Origin: Terriglobales bacterium
GTDB taxonomy: Bacteria > Acidobacteriota > Terriglobia > Terriglobales > Acidobacteriaceae
Direction: 5' to 3'
DNA: 64,000 bases
NCBI GenBank assembly: GCA_035651995.1
Contig: DASRER010000012.1
Coordinates: 33,362-97,361 of the forward strand
In this document: positions 1 through 9,416 of the stretch, piece after piece
Layout: every line of letters begins with the position of its first letter
Position numbering within the stretch: the first letter of the stretch is position 1
Position numbers and translations under genes: made by a program
The notes under the pieces: generated by a model
Seen by the model: only the letters and a program-made list of their open reading frames with translations
Told to the model about the DNA's origin: nothing
Database searches by the model: none

Positions 1-51
1 GACGAGGACGGGGTGGCCGCAGCGGTGGACGAAATACTCAATGCACAATGA
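1..51 (+). CDS. C-terminal end of an upstream gene (partial)
   Basis: An open frame runs from the left edge through 16 codons to a TGA at 49-51 and would end in DEILNAQ. Its stop overlaps the ATG of the next gene (48-50) in an ATGA arrangement, the pattern of translationally coupled genes. The piece is too short to identify, and 16 open codons could arise by chance. Confidence 0.25.
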   Translation, partial: DEDGVAAAVDEILNAQ

Positions 52-830
52 AAAATGCGAAATGGAAAACTAATGTCCACCGCGATCGCCGCGCGGGCGT
101 CACGCTGGCGTCCCTTTCATTTTGCATTTTTCATTTTGCATTTTGCATTTTGGCGTTTGCGGCTGACACACACTCCGTCACCGCTACGAGCGCCTGGAGC
201 GCCGTCCTGCGGAACGGCTTCAGCATCCGCCACCTGCGGCACGAGCAGATGGGCGACCTGACGCGGCTGTGGATGGGCGCGGACGAGAACTCGGGCTACG
301 TGGACGTGCCAACCGCGGACATCGCGCGCTTTGATCAGGAGGAAGTGCTGCCGTCGCCCGCGCCGGCCCCGGTTGTCGCGGCCAAGCCACCGTCGCTCGA
401 TCAAGTGATCAGCGCCGCAGGCGCCAGGCACCGAATCGACTCCGACTTCCTCAACAGCGTGATTCGCGCCGAGAGCGGCTTCAACCCGCGGGCAACGTCA
501 CCCAAGGGCGCGCGCGGACTGATGCAATTGATGCCGCCCACCGCCGCCGAACTCGGCGTGGCCGACAGCTATGACGCTGCCGCCAACGTTGACGCCGGGA
601 CGCGCTACCTGCGTTCGCTCCTCGACCTGTATCACGGCGACGCGGTGCGCGCGCTTGCCGCGTACAATGCCGGCCCGCATCGCGTTCACCAATACGGCGG
701 CGTTCCACCTTATTGGGAGACGCGCGTCTATGTTGGCCGCGTGATCCGCGACTTCAACCGCAGGAAACTGGCCGCGAAGAAGGCGGCGCCTGCCAGGCCC
801 CGCAGCCCCGGGCCCGTCTCCGGATACTGA
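48..830 (+). CDS. Secreted lytic transglycosylase, SLT domain
   Basis: 260 aa. The SLT (goose-lysozyme-like) domain covers about residues 130-245. The catalytic-Glu motif is VIRAESGFNP, followed by GARGLMQLMP and the C-terminal AAYNAGP motif. Family enzymes cleave peptidoglycan glycan strands to give 1,6-anhydro ends, here in the periplasm. A basic N-terminus (about residues 1-20), a hydrophobic stretch FCIFHFAFCILAFA and AFA-AD form a plausible signal peptide with signal peptidase I site near residue 38. That hydrophobic core is encoded by a 7-nt tandem repeat (116-153), which is odd. A Pro/Ala linker lies near residues 100-115. The ATG at 48 overlaps the stop of a preceding frame. Confidence 0.9.
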   Translation: MKNAKWKTNVHRDRRAGVTLASLSFCIFHFAFCILAFAADTHSVTATSAWSAVLRNGFSIRHLRHEQMGDLTRLWMGADENSGYVDVPTADIARFDQEEVLPSPAPAPVVAAKPPSLDQVISAAGARHRIDSDFLNSVIRAESGFNPRATSPKGARGLMQLMPPTAAELGVADSYDAAANVDAGTRYLRSLLDLYHGDAVRALAAYNAGPHRVHQYGGVPPYWETRVYVGRVIRDFNRRKLAAKKAAPARPRSPGPVSGY

Positions 831-953
831 GAACCCGCCCGGTGTGCCCGCGCAACTTCCTTCATTTTCGCTTTCGCGGGCATTTGCTTTGTCGTTGGCA
901 CGTCATTTAGCTTGGGAGATTCGCATCGACCCACCGGCCCATCCATCACTCTC

Positions 954-2009
954 ATGACGCGAAAGCGTGCGCTGATTCTCGCCGTCGTAACTGTCGGACT
1001 GATGGCGCTGGTGTATCTCCAGTTCCGTACCTGGAAAAAATTCGATTGGGGGCGCTTTCGCGAGGGACTGGAGGGGGTGCGCTTGCTGCCCATCGCCGGC
1101 GCCGTCGTGCTGATCTACGTGGACTACTTCCTGCGGGCGATCCGCTGGAAGATCTTTCTTCGCCCGGTGAAGCGCGTGCCGCTGCGCGAACTGATCGCGC
1201 CGCAGTTCATCGGTTTCACCGGCCTGGCGCTGCTGGGGCGTCCGGGCGAGCTGATCCGTCCTTATTTGATCGCGCGCCGGCAGGGTATGTCCTTTGCATC
1301 GCAAATCGCGGTCTGGATGGTGGAGCGCATCTTCGACATAGGGGCGTACACCATCCTCGTGGCCCCCGTTTTCCTGCATCCGCCCGACGATATCTCATAC
1401 GCCGACCAGTTTCCGCGCGCGGGCGTGTTCCTGCTGTGCTCGATCGCGGCGCTGGTAACAGTTGCGGTTTTTGTCCGCAGGAAAGGGCTCGCGATCGCGG
1501 CGCGGCTGGAGGCCGGCTGCCCGCCGAATTCCTTCCGCGGCAAGCTGGCACGGCGCATCCGCGTCTTCCGCGATGGGTTGAACACGATCCATGACACGGC
1601 ATCGTTCATCCAGATCATCGGTATTTCGGTGCTGATCTGGTTCGTGATTGCGTGGGCGTACTGGCTGGTGACGCACGCGTATCCGTACGCGCCGGCCGAC
1701 TTCCAGCAGATGGTTCCGCCCGATCTGACCCTGCAGCATGTGATTCTGCTGATGGGCTTCTCCATTGCCGGCGGCGTGGTGCAGTTGCCGGCCGTCGGAG
1801 GCGGATCACAACTGGCGACGATCGGCGCCATGCTGTACGTGTTCGAGATGCCCAAGGAGCTGGCGGTAAGCTGCGGCATCCTGATCTGGCTGGTGACGTT
1901 CATGGCGGTGATTCCCGCGGGCCTGCTGCTGGCGCGCTCCGAGCACGTTTCGCTGCGGCGCCTCTCGGCCGAAAGCCACCTGCCCAACAATGGCCGCGAG
2001 ACTGCCTGA
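954..2009 (+). CDS. Flippase-like integral membrane protein (lysylphosphatidylglycerol synthase TM-region family, UPF0104)
   Basis: 351 aa and polytopic, with roughly eight hydrophobic segments starting with LILAVVTVGLMALVYL. Sequences such as FIGFTGLALLGRPGELIRPY and the late GGVVQLPAVGGGSQL stretch match the AglD/MprF-TM flippase-like family, whose members act on lipid-linked substrates or phospholipids. The substrate cannot be told here. The ATG at 954 is chosen because the protein then begins MTRKRALILAV; a TTG at 912 in the same frame would add 14 unconvincing residues. Neither start has a clear Shine-Dalgarno. It is alone between the transglycosylase and nrdR. Confidence 0.8.
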   Translation: MTRKRALILAVVTVGLMALVYLQFRTWKKFDWGRFREGLEGVRLLPIAGAVVLIYVDYFLRAIRWKIFLRPVKRVPLRELIAPQFIGFTGLALLGRPGELIRPYLIARRQGMSFASQIAVWMVERIFDIGAYTILVAPVFLHPPDDISYADQFPRAGVFLLCSIAALVTVAVFVRRKGLAIAARLEAGCPPNSFRGKLARRIRVFRDGLNTIHDTASFIQIIGISVLIWFVIAWAYWLVTHAYPYAPADFQQMVPPDLTLQHVILLMGFSIAGGVVQLPAVGGGSQLATIGAMLYVFEMPKELAVSCGILIWLVTFMAVIPAGLLLARSEHVSLRRLSAESHLPNNGRETA

Positions 2010-2126
2010 TAGAATTCCTGTTTCCCGGGCAACACCGGCGCGCGCCCGACGTGCGCGGCGCGCGGCGGCGGTCAGGGGCCTTACGGGTGTTCGCCGGAGG
2101 CAGCCAGCTCGGCGGTTTTCAAATAA

Positions 2127-2612
2127 ATGAAGTGCCCTTTTTGCGGTCATGAGAACGACAAGGTGGTGGACTCGCGCGAGTCCAAGGAGGGCGAATCCAT
2201 TCGCCGGCGGCGCGAGTGCCTGAAGTGCGAAAAGCGCTTCACTACGTACGAGCGGATTGACGAGATTCCGTACATGGTCGTCAAGAAAGACGGCCGCCGC
2301 GAAAAGTTCGAGCGGCAGAAGGTGCTGAACGGGCTGCTGCGCGCCTGCGAAAAGCGTCCGGTGGCGATTGGCAAGCTGGAGCAGATCGTGAACCAGGCGG
2401 AAGCATACGTGATTGATTCCCCTGAGGGAGAGCGCACCGCGAAGGAAATCGGCGAGCTGATCATGGAGCAGCTCAAGCGGCTCGACAAGGTCGCCTACGT
2501 GCGCTTTGCATCGGTATACCTGGACTTTAAGGACGTGAAAGAATTCATGGCCGAGCTGAAAGAGCTGATCGAGACCAAAGAAAAACCGGCTGCGAAAGCC
2601 CAGCCGAGATAA
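2127..2612 (+). CDS. nrdR: Transcriptional repressor NrdR
   Basis: 161 aa, the usual family length. The N-terminal zinc ribbon starts CPFCGHENDKVVDSRES and is completed by RECLKCEKRFTTYERID. An ATP-cone domain (about residues 48-138) follows. NrdR senses (d)ATP/ATP and represses ribonucleotide reductase operons by binding paired NrdR boxes. No nrd gene is in the window, so its targets lie elsewhere. It is encoded alone, with a 7-nt-type repeat between it and the next gene. Confidence 0.95.
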   Translation: MKCPFCGHENDKVVDSRESKEGESIRRRRECLKCEKRFTTYERIDEIPYMVVKKDGRREKFERQKVLNGLLRACEKRPVAIGKLEQIVNQAEAYVIDSPEGERTAKEIGELIMEQLKRLDKVAYVRFASVYLDFKDVKEFMAELKELIETKEKPAAKAQPR

Positions 2613-2618
2613 GCGGGT

Positions 2619-2668
2619 TTCAAGTTTCAGGTGTTCATTTCGCATTTTTCATTTTGCATTTTGAATTC
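2619..2668 (+). repeat. Degenerate heptad repeat (CATTTTG unit)
   Basis: Between nrdR and the isocitrate dehydrogenase gene, 'gtttcaagtttcag' is followed by copies of CATTTTG/CATTTTT at a 7-nt period, ending just before the ATG at 2672. The same unit is repeated at 116-153 and appears in reverse orientation near 60812-60835. Confidence 0.7.
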
Positions 2669-2671
2669 GGT

Positions 2672-3700
<1,029 letters not shown>

Positions 3701-3747
3701 TCTCGTTCTCAGTTCTCGGTTCTCGGTTCCAGCTCTCAGTTGTCGGC
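3701..3747 (+). repeat. Degenerate heptad repeat (GTTCTCA/GTTCTCG unit)
   Basis: Immediately after the isocitrate dehydrogenase stop there are several copies of GTTCTCA, GTTCTCG and related units with a 7-nt period. A shorter relative occurs after ssb at 21229-21250. Confidence 0.75.
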
Positions 3748-3788
3748 TGCACCTCCCAGATAGGATCCCCGGGTCAGGAGGCGATGCG

Positions 3789-4523
3789 ATGAAGGCGTGG
3801 TTGAACCGGCGCGAAGTGCTGAAGCTGGGAGGAGTTGCAGTGGCGGCGTTGGTGGCTGGCGAGGGGCCCGCCGGGAGCGAGGCCGAGCGATCTTTGCGTG
3901 ATGCCGCTGATGCGCTCGATCACCTGATGGTCGGTGCGAAGGACCTGAACGCCGGCATGGTGTGGTTCGAGAAACGGACGGGCGTGCGTCCCGCAATCGG
4001 CGGTGTGCATCCCGGGCGGGGGACGCGGAACGCGCTGGCGTCGCTCGGCGGGCGGCACTACCTGGAGATCATTGCGCCCGATCCGGCGCAGGTCTCAGGC
4101 CGCGGGCCACTGCTCGAACTGATTCGCTCCTGCAAAACACCGCGCCCGATCGGGTGGGCAGCGTCGTCGCCGGACGTCCAGGCCACAGCGAGAATGGTGG
4201 CGGCGGCGGGACTGAAGGCCGATGCGCCGCTGCCCGGATCGCGGCAGCGTCCCGACGGGCGCTTGCTTCGCTGGACCACGCTGAACCTGGAGCAGCCGGG
4301 CGCCCTGCTTCCCTTCTTCATTCAGTGGAGCGCGGACTCGCCGCATCCGTCGCAGGACGCGCCGGGCGGCTGCACGCTGGCGGGCGTGGGATTCGAGTCG
4401 CCGCGGCCCGAAGAAGTGGCGCGAGAGTTGCGCGCACTCGGAATTCGCGCCCAGGTCACCCGCGGCCCTGAAGCGAAGGTTCAGGTCGCGCTGAAGACGC
4501 CGAAGGGCGCGGTTGAGATCTGA
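3789..4523 (+). CDS. Exported glyoxalase-like (VOC superfamily) protein
   Basis: 244 aa. The N-terminus carries NRREVLKLGG followed by an Ala/Val-rich segment, which resembles a Tat-type signal. The rest resembles the Glyoxalase_3-type VOC fold: LDHLMVGAKDLNAGMVWFE starts the first half (about residue 41), GGRHYLEIIAPD follows, and a second half contains LAGVGFESPRPEEVARELRALG. The substrate is unknown. An AGGAGG Shine-Dalgarno at 3776-3781 sits seven bases before the ATG and fixes the start. It is monocistronic between unrelated housekeeping genes. Confidence 0.75.
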   Translation: MKAWLNRREVLKLGGVAVAALVAGEGPAGSEAERSLRDAADALDHLMVGAKDLNAGMVWFEKRTGVRPAIGGVHPGRGTRNALASLGGRHYLEIIAPDPAQVSGRGPLLELIRSCKTPRPIGWAASSPDVQATARMVAAAGLKADAPLPGSRQRPDGRLLRWTTLNLEQPGALLPFFIQWSADSPHPSQDAPGGCTLAGVGFESPRPEEVARELRALGIRAQVTRGPEAKVQVALKTPKGAVEI

Positions 4524-4624
4524 TTCGGCAGTTCTCTCTCTGCAACTCCTTCCGTCGCCGAGCGCGATTGACCCGCCGCGCTCGATTTCGCTAAACTCGC
4601 CTGCTTCCCAGGGACCCGCGAAAA

Positions 4625-5671
4625 ATGGCTTCATCGCGACTCGGAGTCGTGCTCTTCCAACTCGGCGGACCGGAGACGCTCGAGGCGATTGAGCCGTTCC
4701 TCTATAACCTCTTCTGCGATCCCGACATCATTGATTTCCCCTTCGCGCGCCTCGGGCGGAGGCCCCTCGCGCGCCTGATCTCGGCCACGCGAGCGAAGAA
4801 AGTTGCGCATCATTACGAAGTGATCGGCGGCGGATCGCCCATTCGCCGGCACACCGAGCAGCAGGCGGCGGCGCTGGAAGCCGAGTTGCGCGAGGCGGGC
4901 GTGGACGCGCGCTGCGTAGTCGCGATGCGCTACTGGCATCCGTTCACGAGCGAGGCGATTGCGGAATTGGGGCGCGCCGGATGCCATGAGGTCGTGCTGC
5001 TGCCGCTGTATCCGCAGTACTCGAGCACGACGACGGGCAGCAGTTTGAATGAGTGGGAGCGGAGAACGTCTTCAACGCAGTGGACGCAGGGGACGCTGAA
5101 GACGCAGGGTTCAGAATCATTTCAATCCGTTCACGTGATTCGCGATTTTTATCGCGATGCCGGATATCTGGATGCAGTCGTCGAGAAGATTGAAGAGACG
5201 CTCGAGCGGTTTGCCGAGCCGGAGTCGGCGGAGATCGTCTTTAGCGCGCACAGCGTGCCGGTCGCGGTGATCGAGCGCGGCGACCCGTATCAGCGGCAGA
5301 TCGAAGAGACGGTCGGGCTGCTGATGGAGCGCGGCGGGTGGGCGAACCCCTGTCGGCTGTGCTATCAGAGCAAAGTTGGGGCGAGCAAGTGGCTGCAACC
5401 CTCGCTGCGGACAACCATCCGTGATCTCGCGCGGGAGAACGTTAAGCGCTTGTGCGTGGTGCCGGTCTCGTTCGTGTCGGACCATGTGGAGACGCTGGGC
5501 GAGATTGACCACGAGGCGCGCGCGCTGGCCACGTCACTGGGCATCAAGCAGTTCGAATTGATGCCGGGGCTCAACGATTCGCCGCGCTTCATCCGCGCGC
5601 TGGCCGAGATGGTCATGCGTGCTGCCGGAGTCGAAGCCGTGCGTGGCGCCGAGATGGTGGCGGCGGACTAG
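4625..5671 (+). CDS. hemH: Ferrochelatase HemH
   Basis: 348 aa. The family signature LPLYPQYSSTTTGSS, the catalytic-histidine motif FSAHSVPV and a C-terminal SFVSDHVETLGEIDHE region are present. The enzyme inserts Fe2+ into protoporphyrin IX, or coproporphyrin III in the alternative pathway. It sits directly upstream of the cytochrome bc cluster and near ctaA/ctaB, so haem supply and haem use are neighbours. A low-complexity stretch at about residues 148-168 (TSSTQWTQGTLKTQG...) is not part of the family core and is encoded by an imperfect 9-nt repeat (5066-5128), apparently an in-frame repeat insertion. Confidence 0.95.
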   Translation: MASSRLGVVLFQLGGPETLEAIEPFLYNLFCDPDIIDFPFARLGRRPLARLISATRAKKVAHHYEVIGGGSPIRRHTEQQAAALEAELREAGVDARCVVAMRYWHPFTSEAIAELGRAGCHEVVLLPLYPQYSSTTTGSSLNEWERRTSSTQWTQGTLKTQGSESFQSVHVIRDFYRDAGYLDAVVEKIEETLERFAEPESAEIVFSAHSVPVAVIERGDPYQRQIEETVGLLMERGGWANPCRLCYQSKVGASKWLQPSLRTTIRDLARENVKRLCVVPVSFVSDHVETLGEIDHEARALATSLGIKQFELMPGLNDSPRFIRALAEMVMRAAGVEAVRGAEMVAAD

Positions 5672-5705
5672 AAGAAGTTTTGACTTTCGAGTTTTAAAAG
5701 CAACA

Positions 5706-5790
5706 GCAAGAGCGTTCACGCGAAGGACGCGAAGGAAATCGGGTTTAGGTTTACGGGAAACTGGAAAACTGCAAACTTGAAACTGCTCTG
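5706..5790 (+). repeat. Intergenic degenerate repeats between hemH and the Rieske gene
   Basis: Two repeat types lie back to back: GAAGGACGC-type units (5706-5735), also seen at 7290-7322 and 8350-8395, then AAACTGG/AAACTGC-type units (5744-5790) that run up to the Rieske start. Confidence 0.6.
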
Positions 5791-5800
5791 GTGAGGTGTG

Positions 5801-7228
5801 ATGGCTGAACAATCCACGACGCAGGCTGGCGTACTGGGCGGGCTGCCGCCGTTGCCGCGCAAGCCGCTGAACGCTTCGGTGATCGCGGCCGAGCAGGCGT
5901 ATCGCAAGCGCAAAGGGCTGCCGGCCCTGACCGAGGCCGACGTTGCCGCGCTCCAGGCGGGCGTGCCCATGCCGTGGGAAGAGGGTGGCGATGGGGCGCA
6001 GGCTGCTCCGGCGCCGGCAGCGGCCACACCGGCGGCGCCGCCCGCCGCTGCGGGCGCGGCGCCTCCTCCGGCAACAAGCGCGCCCGCTACAGGCGTCATC
6101 GGTGGATTGCCGCCGTTGCCGCGCAGGGCGCTCAACGCCAGCGTCATTGCCGCCGAGCAGGCCTATAGAAAGAAGAAGGGACTACCGCCCATCAGCGACG
6201 CCGATATCGAAGCGCTGAAGGCCGGCCAGCCCATGAGCTGGGAGCCGGGCGGATCAGGTGTGGCGGCGGCGCCGGCCGCGGCCAGTGCCGCGCCGGCAGC
6301 GCCGGCGGGAGCGCCCACAGCGGCTGCGGCTGCGCCGACGTCGCCCATGTCGAATGTGCAGGGCGGACTACCCAACCTGCCGCGCAAGGCGCTGAACAAT
6401 TCGGTGATCTCGGCGGAGCAGGCGTATCGCAGGAAAAAAGGCATTCCGCCACTCAACGAGTACGAGATCGAGTGCCTGAAGCAGGGGTTGCCCATGCCGT
6501 GGGAGCCGGGCGGCAGGATTCCCGAGCTTCCTGCGGCGGCGCCGGCGGCGGCAGCTCCGGCCGCGGCCAGTGCCGCGCCGGCGGCAGCGGCAAAACCGGC
6601 GGCAGCAGCGCCGGCCGTTCCGCGCGCGACGGTGGCTTCGGCAGCCGCGACGACCGGCCCGGCGACGCGCTATGTGGGCACGCCTGCAGTTGGGACATCA
6701 AAGGCCGCGGCGGCCGGTGGCGTGGCCGCGATCGGGCCGGAAGACAGCGAGATCAACCGCAAGCGGCGGCGGCTGGTGTGGAGCTGCGTGGTCGCGTTCC
6801 TGGCGACGTGGCTGATTGCGTTCTTCCGCTTCTTCCTGCCGCGCACGCTGTTCGAGCCGAGCACGACCTTCAAGATCGGCTACCCGAGCGACTACACCCT
6901 GGGAGTGGACACCAAGTTCCAGCAGAAGTTCCGCATATGGGTGGACCGCACGCCCGACCGGCTGTTCGTGATCTACGCGCGCTGCACGCACCTGGGCTGC
7001 ACGCCCGACTGGAAGCCGGCGGAAAACAAATTCAAGTGTCCGTGTCACGGGTCGGGATATGACTCGGAGGGAATCAACTTTGAAGGACCGGCGCCGCGTC
7101 CGATGGACCGCGCCAAGATTTCGCTCGATCCCGAAGGACAGATCGTGGTGGATGTGAGCAAGCTGTATCAGCAGCCCAAGGGACAGCCGACGCAGTTCAA
7201 CGACCCGGGAGCGTATCTATCGGTGTAG
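5801..7228 (+). CDS. Rieske iron-sulfur subunit with triplicated N-terminal module
   Basis: 475 aa, far longer than usual Rieske proteins (about 150-220). The C-terminal domain has Rieske box I CTHLGC (ligands C395, H397) and box II CPCHGS (ligands C413, H416), with C400/C415 placed for the stabilising disulfide. A membrane anchor lies at about residues 326-346. The first ~240 residues hold three 51-residue modules (about 13-63, 101-151, 188-238) sharing GGLPxLPR, LNxSVI, AEQAYR and PMxWExGG, separated by Ala/Pro-rich linkers of about 36 residues; a longer Ala/Pro stretch precedes the anchor. They lie before the anchor, so probably in the cytoplasm. It accepts electrons from quinol in a bc-type complex with the next three genes. 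ATG 5801 is preferred over GTG 5798. Confidence 0.93.
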   Translation: MAEQSTTQAGVLGGLPPLPRKPLNASVIAAEQAYRKRKGLPALTEADVAALQAGVPMPWEEGGDGAQAAPAPAAATPAAPPAAAGAAPPPATSAPATGVIGGLPPLPRRALNASVIAAEQAYRKKKGLPPISDADIEALKAGQPMSWEPGGSGVAAAPAAASAAPAAPAGAPTAAAAAPTSPMSNVQGGLPNLPRKALNNSVISAEQAYRRKKGIPPLNEYEIECLKQGLPMPWEPGGRIPELPAAAPAAAAPAAASAAPAAAAKPAAAAPAVPRATVASAAATTGPATRYVGTPAVGTSKAAAAGGVAAIGPEDSEINRKRRRLVWSCVVAFLATWLIAFFRFFLPRTLFEPSTTFKIGYPSDYTLGVDTKFQQKFRIWVDRTPDRLFVIYARCTHLGCTPDWKPAENKFKCPCHGSGYDSEGINFEGPAPRPMDRAKISLDPEGQIVVDVSKLYQQPKGQPTQFNDPGAYLSV

Positions 7229-7245
7229 TGGTTATGGGCGCCGTT

Positions 7246-7322
7246 GTGAATTGCAGAATTGCAGAATTGCCGAATTGAGAATCAAAGGTATTCACACGAA
7301 GGACGCCAAGCAACACGAAGGT
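7246..7322 (+). repeat. Intergenic repeats upstream of cytochrome b
   Basis: GAATTGCA-type units (about 8-nt period) occupy 7246-7281. They are followed by CGAAGGACG-type units at 7290-7322. Both families recur elsewhere in the window (20585-20628; 5706-5735 and 8350-8395). Confidence 0.65.
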
Positions 7323-7365
7323 GGCGACTGAACTTGAGCGGTGCAAGCAAAGTGGTGAGGCAATC

Positions 7366-8340
7366 ATGGCGGATGAAGTAAGGAAAGAGGGCGCAACGGC
7401 GGCGCCGGGCGACGGCGCCAGCGGAAACGGCGCCGGGGGCGGCGGCGCGTCGGGCAATGGCGGCCGCGTGAGCGTGATGGTGAAGGCGCTTCGCGAAGAC
7501 GCCAAGACCCTGCCCGGCGAGATGAAGGAGAAGATCAAGGAGCAGGTGGAGATCGTCAAGGATCCCACCAAGACCCAGGTCTTCACCTCGATCTTCCGGC
7601 ACAAGCATGACGACACGCCGCGCAATCGCGCGCTGGGCGTGCTGTCCAACGTGTTCCTCCATCTGCATCCGGCCAAGATCAACCGTGACGCGGTGCGCTA
7701 CAGCTTCACCTGGGGCATGGGCGGGATCACGTTTTATCTGTTCTTCGTGCTCACCTTCACCGGCGTGATGCTCATGTTCTACTACCACCCGTCGAAGGTG
7801 CAGGCCTTCCGCGACGTGCTCTATCTGGAGCACGACGTGCCGTTCGGCAAGCTGCTGCGCAACATGCATCGCTGGGCGGCCCACCTGATGGTGATCGCCG
7901 TCGAGCTGCACATGTTCCGCGTGTTCCTCACCGGCTCGTACAAAAAGCCGCGCGAGTTCAACTGGAACGTGGGCGTGATCCTGCTGGTGCTGACGCTGCT
8001 GCTGTCATTCACGGGTTACCTGCTGCCCGACGATCAGCTCGGATTCTGGGCCATCACGGTGGGCACGAGCATGGCGCGCGCCACGCCGCTGCTGGGACAT
8101 GAAGGCCCGTTCGGGCCACAACTGGGCATGACGCCGTACAACGACGTGCGCTTCGGGCTGCTGGGCGGCTCGATCGTGGACGCGAACACGCTGCTGCGCG
8201 CCTATATCTGGCACTGCATCGCCATCCCGATCATCGCCAGCGTGTTCATGATCGTGCACTTCTGGCGCGTGCGAAAGGACGGCGGAATCTCAGGTCCGGC
8301 GCCGGTAATGCTGCCCAGCGAAGTCAAGGACAGGAAGTAG
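7366..8340 (+). CDS. Cytochrome b N-terminal subunit (cytochrome b6 type) of the bc complex
   Basis: 324 aa. An approximately 60-residue Gly/charged cytoplasmic extension precedes the four-helix haem-b domain, which starts near GGITFYLFFVLTFTGVMLMF. Haem ligands are expected in MHRWAAHLMVIAVELHM and in WHCIAIPIIASVFMIVHFW. Together with the next gene it forms a split cytochrome b, as in b6f-like complexes. The ATG at 7366 has a GTGAGG element just upstream and is preferred over a GTG at 7321 lying in a repeat. Cluster order is Rieske, cytochrome b, subunit IV-like, multihaem cytochrome c. Confidence 0.93.
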   Translation: MADEVRKEGATAAPGDGASGNGAGGGGASGNGGRVSVMVKALREDAKTLPGEMKEKIKEQVEIVKDPTKTQVFTSIFRHKHDDTPRNRALGVLSNVFLHLHPAKINRDAVRYSFTWGMGGITFYLFFVLTFTGVMLMFYYHPSKVQAFRDVLYLEHDVPFGKLLRNMHRWAAHLMVIAVELHMFRVFLTGSYKKPREFNWNVGVILLVLTLLLSFTGYLLPDDQLGFWAITVGTSMARATPLLGHEGPFGPQLGMTPYNDVRFGLLGGSIVDANTLLRAYIWHCIAIPIIASVFMIVHFWRVRKDGGISGPAPVMLPSEVKDRK

Positions 8341-8344
8341 AAGT

Positions 8345-8452
8345 CAAACGCGTTCACGGGAAGGACACAAAGGTCGCACGAAGGGCACGAAGGAAACGCG
8401 GTGGCGCGCTGGCGGGTTTAGCCGACGACCGACGACCAACGACTAAGGACCG
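8345..8452 (+). repeat. Intergenic repeats between the two cytochrome b genes
   Basis: 8350-8395 has AAGGACAC/GAAGGGCAC units; 8421-8452 has GACGACC, GACGACC, AACGACT, AAGGACC at an exact 7-nt period. The latter family returns in inverted orientation at 9417-9447, so it brackets the 8458-9411 gene. Confidence 0.7.
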
Positions 8453-8457
8453 GTTTT

Positions 8458-9411
8458 ATGGACTGGCGACAACTTTGGGAAATCACTTCGACGCCTGACA
8501 ATGTGCCGATCGTGGCGCTGCTGCCGCTGGTCGTCTTCTACACCTGGCTGGCGTGGAAGCAGGCGCGCGGCAACGATGAACTGGTGGAGCAGCTGGAAGC
8601 CAATCCGGCGATGGCGCGCACCCACCATCGCAAGACGTTCCCGTTCAAGCCGGGCTGGCAGAAGGAAATCCACGTCTGGCCGTTTCTGCTGCGCATGGAG
8701 TTTTTGGCGGCAATCATCGTCACCATCATCCTGATGGTGTGGTCCATCACGCTGAACGCGCCGCTGGAAGAACCCGCCAATCCGAACCTGACGATGAACC
8801 CGGCGAAGGCGCCGTGGTACTTCCTCGGGCTGCAGGAGATGCTGGTGTACTTCGACCCGTGGATCGCGGGCGTGGTGATGCCCACGCTGATCATCATCGG
8901 GCTGATGATCATTCCTTATATAGACACGAACCCGCTGGGCTCGGGCTATTACACCTGGAAGCAGCGAAGGTTCGCGATTGCAACGTTCTTCTTCGGGTTT
9001 GTGATTTTGTGGGTGTCCATGATCATCATCGGCACGTTCATACGCGGGCCGGGATGGCAATGGTACTGGCCCGGCGTTTATTGGGACCACAATCGGCTGG
9101 TGTACGCGGTGAACGTTGACCTGGACGAACTGCTGAACCGCTTCCTGCCGAAGGCGATCCAGATTACCTCGTGGTATGCGCGTGCGATTTTCGGCGCCGT
9201 CGTGGTGGGCGCGTATTACGTGATCGGCGGGTTGCTGTTCCACTCGCTGTTCAAGCGCACCAATCCGCGCGACTACAAGCGCATGAGCTTTCTGCAATAC
9301 AACCTGATGATGTTCTTCATGCTGACCATGATCGGGTTGCCGGTGAAGATCCTGGCGCGGCTCATCTTCAACATCAAGTATGTGATGGTCACGCCGTGGT
9401 TCAACATATGA
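8458..9411 (+). CDS. Cytochrome b C-terminal subunit (subunit IV-like) of the bc complex
   Basis: 317 aa. It begins in the cytoplasm, then has WPFLLRMEFLAAIIVTIILM and further membrane helices. KAPWYFLGLQEMLVY occupies the position of the quinol-oxidation-site PEWY loop, with Pro-Trp-Tyr kept but no Glu. The protein is about twice as long as b6f subunit IV (about 160 aa): additional hydrophobic segments follow (FFFGFVILWVSMIIIG, and two more near the C-terminus). It completes the split cytochrome b. The start ATG is directly downstream of a heptad repeat. Confidence 0.9.
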   Translation: MDWRQLWEITSTPDNVPIVALLPLVVFYTWLAWKQARGNDELVEQLEANPAMARTHHRKTFPFKPGWQKEIHVWPFLLRMEFLAAIIVTIILMVWSITLNAPLEEPANPNLTMNPAKAPWYFLGLQEMLVYFDPWIAGVVMPTLIIIGLMIIPYIDTNPLGSGYYTWKQRRFAIATFFFGFVILWVSMIIIGTFIRGPGWQWYWPGVYWDHNRLVYAVNVDLDELLNRFLPKAIQITSWYARAIFGAVVVGAYYVIGGLLFHSLFKRTNPRDYKRMSFLQYNLMMFFMLTMIGLPVKILARLIFNIKYVMVTPWFNI

Positions 9412-9416
9412 ACCCG

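Noticed and set aside
8341..8457. CRISPR array
   Set aside because: Repeats are 7-9 nt, degenerate and contiguous, without spacers of about 30 nt; the same applies to all other repeat loci. No cas gene is present.
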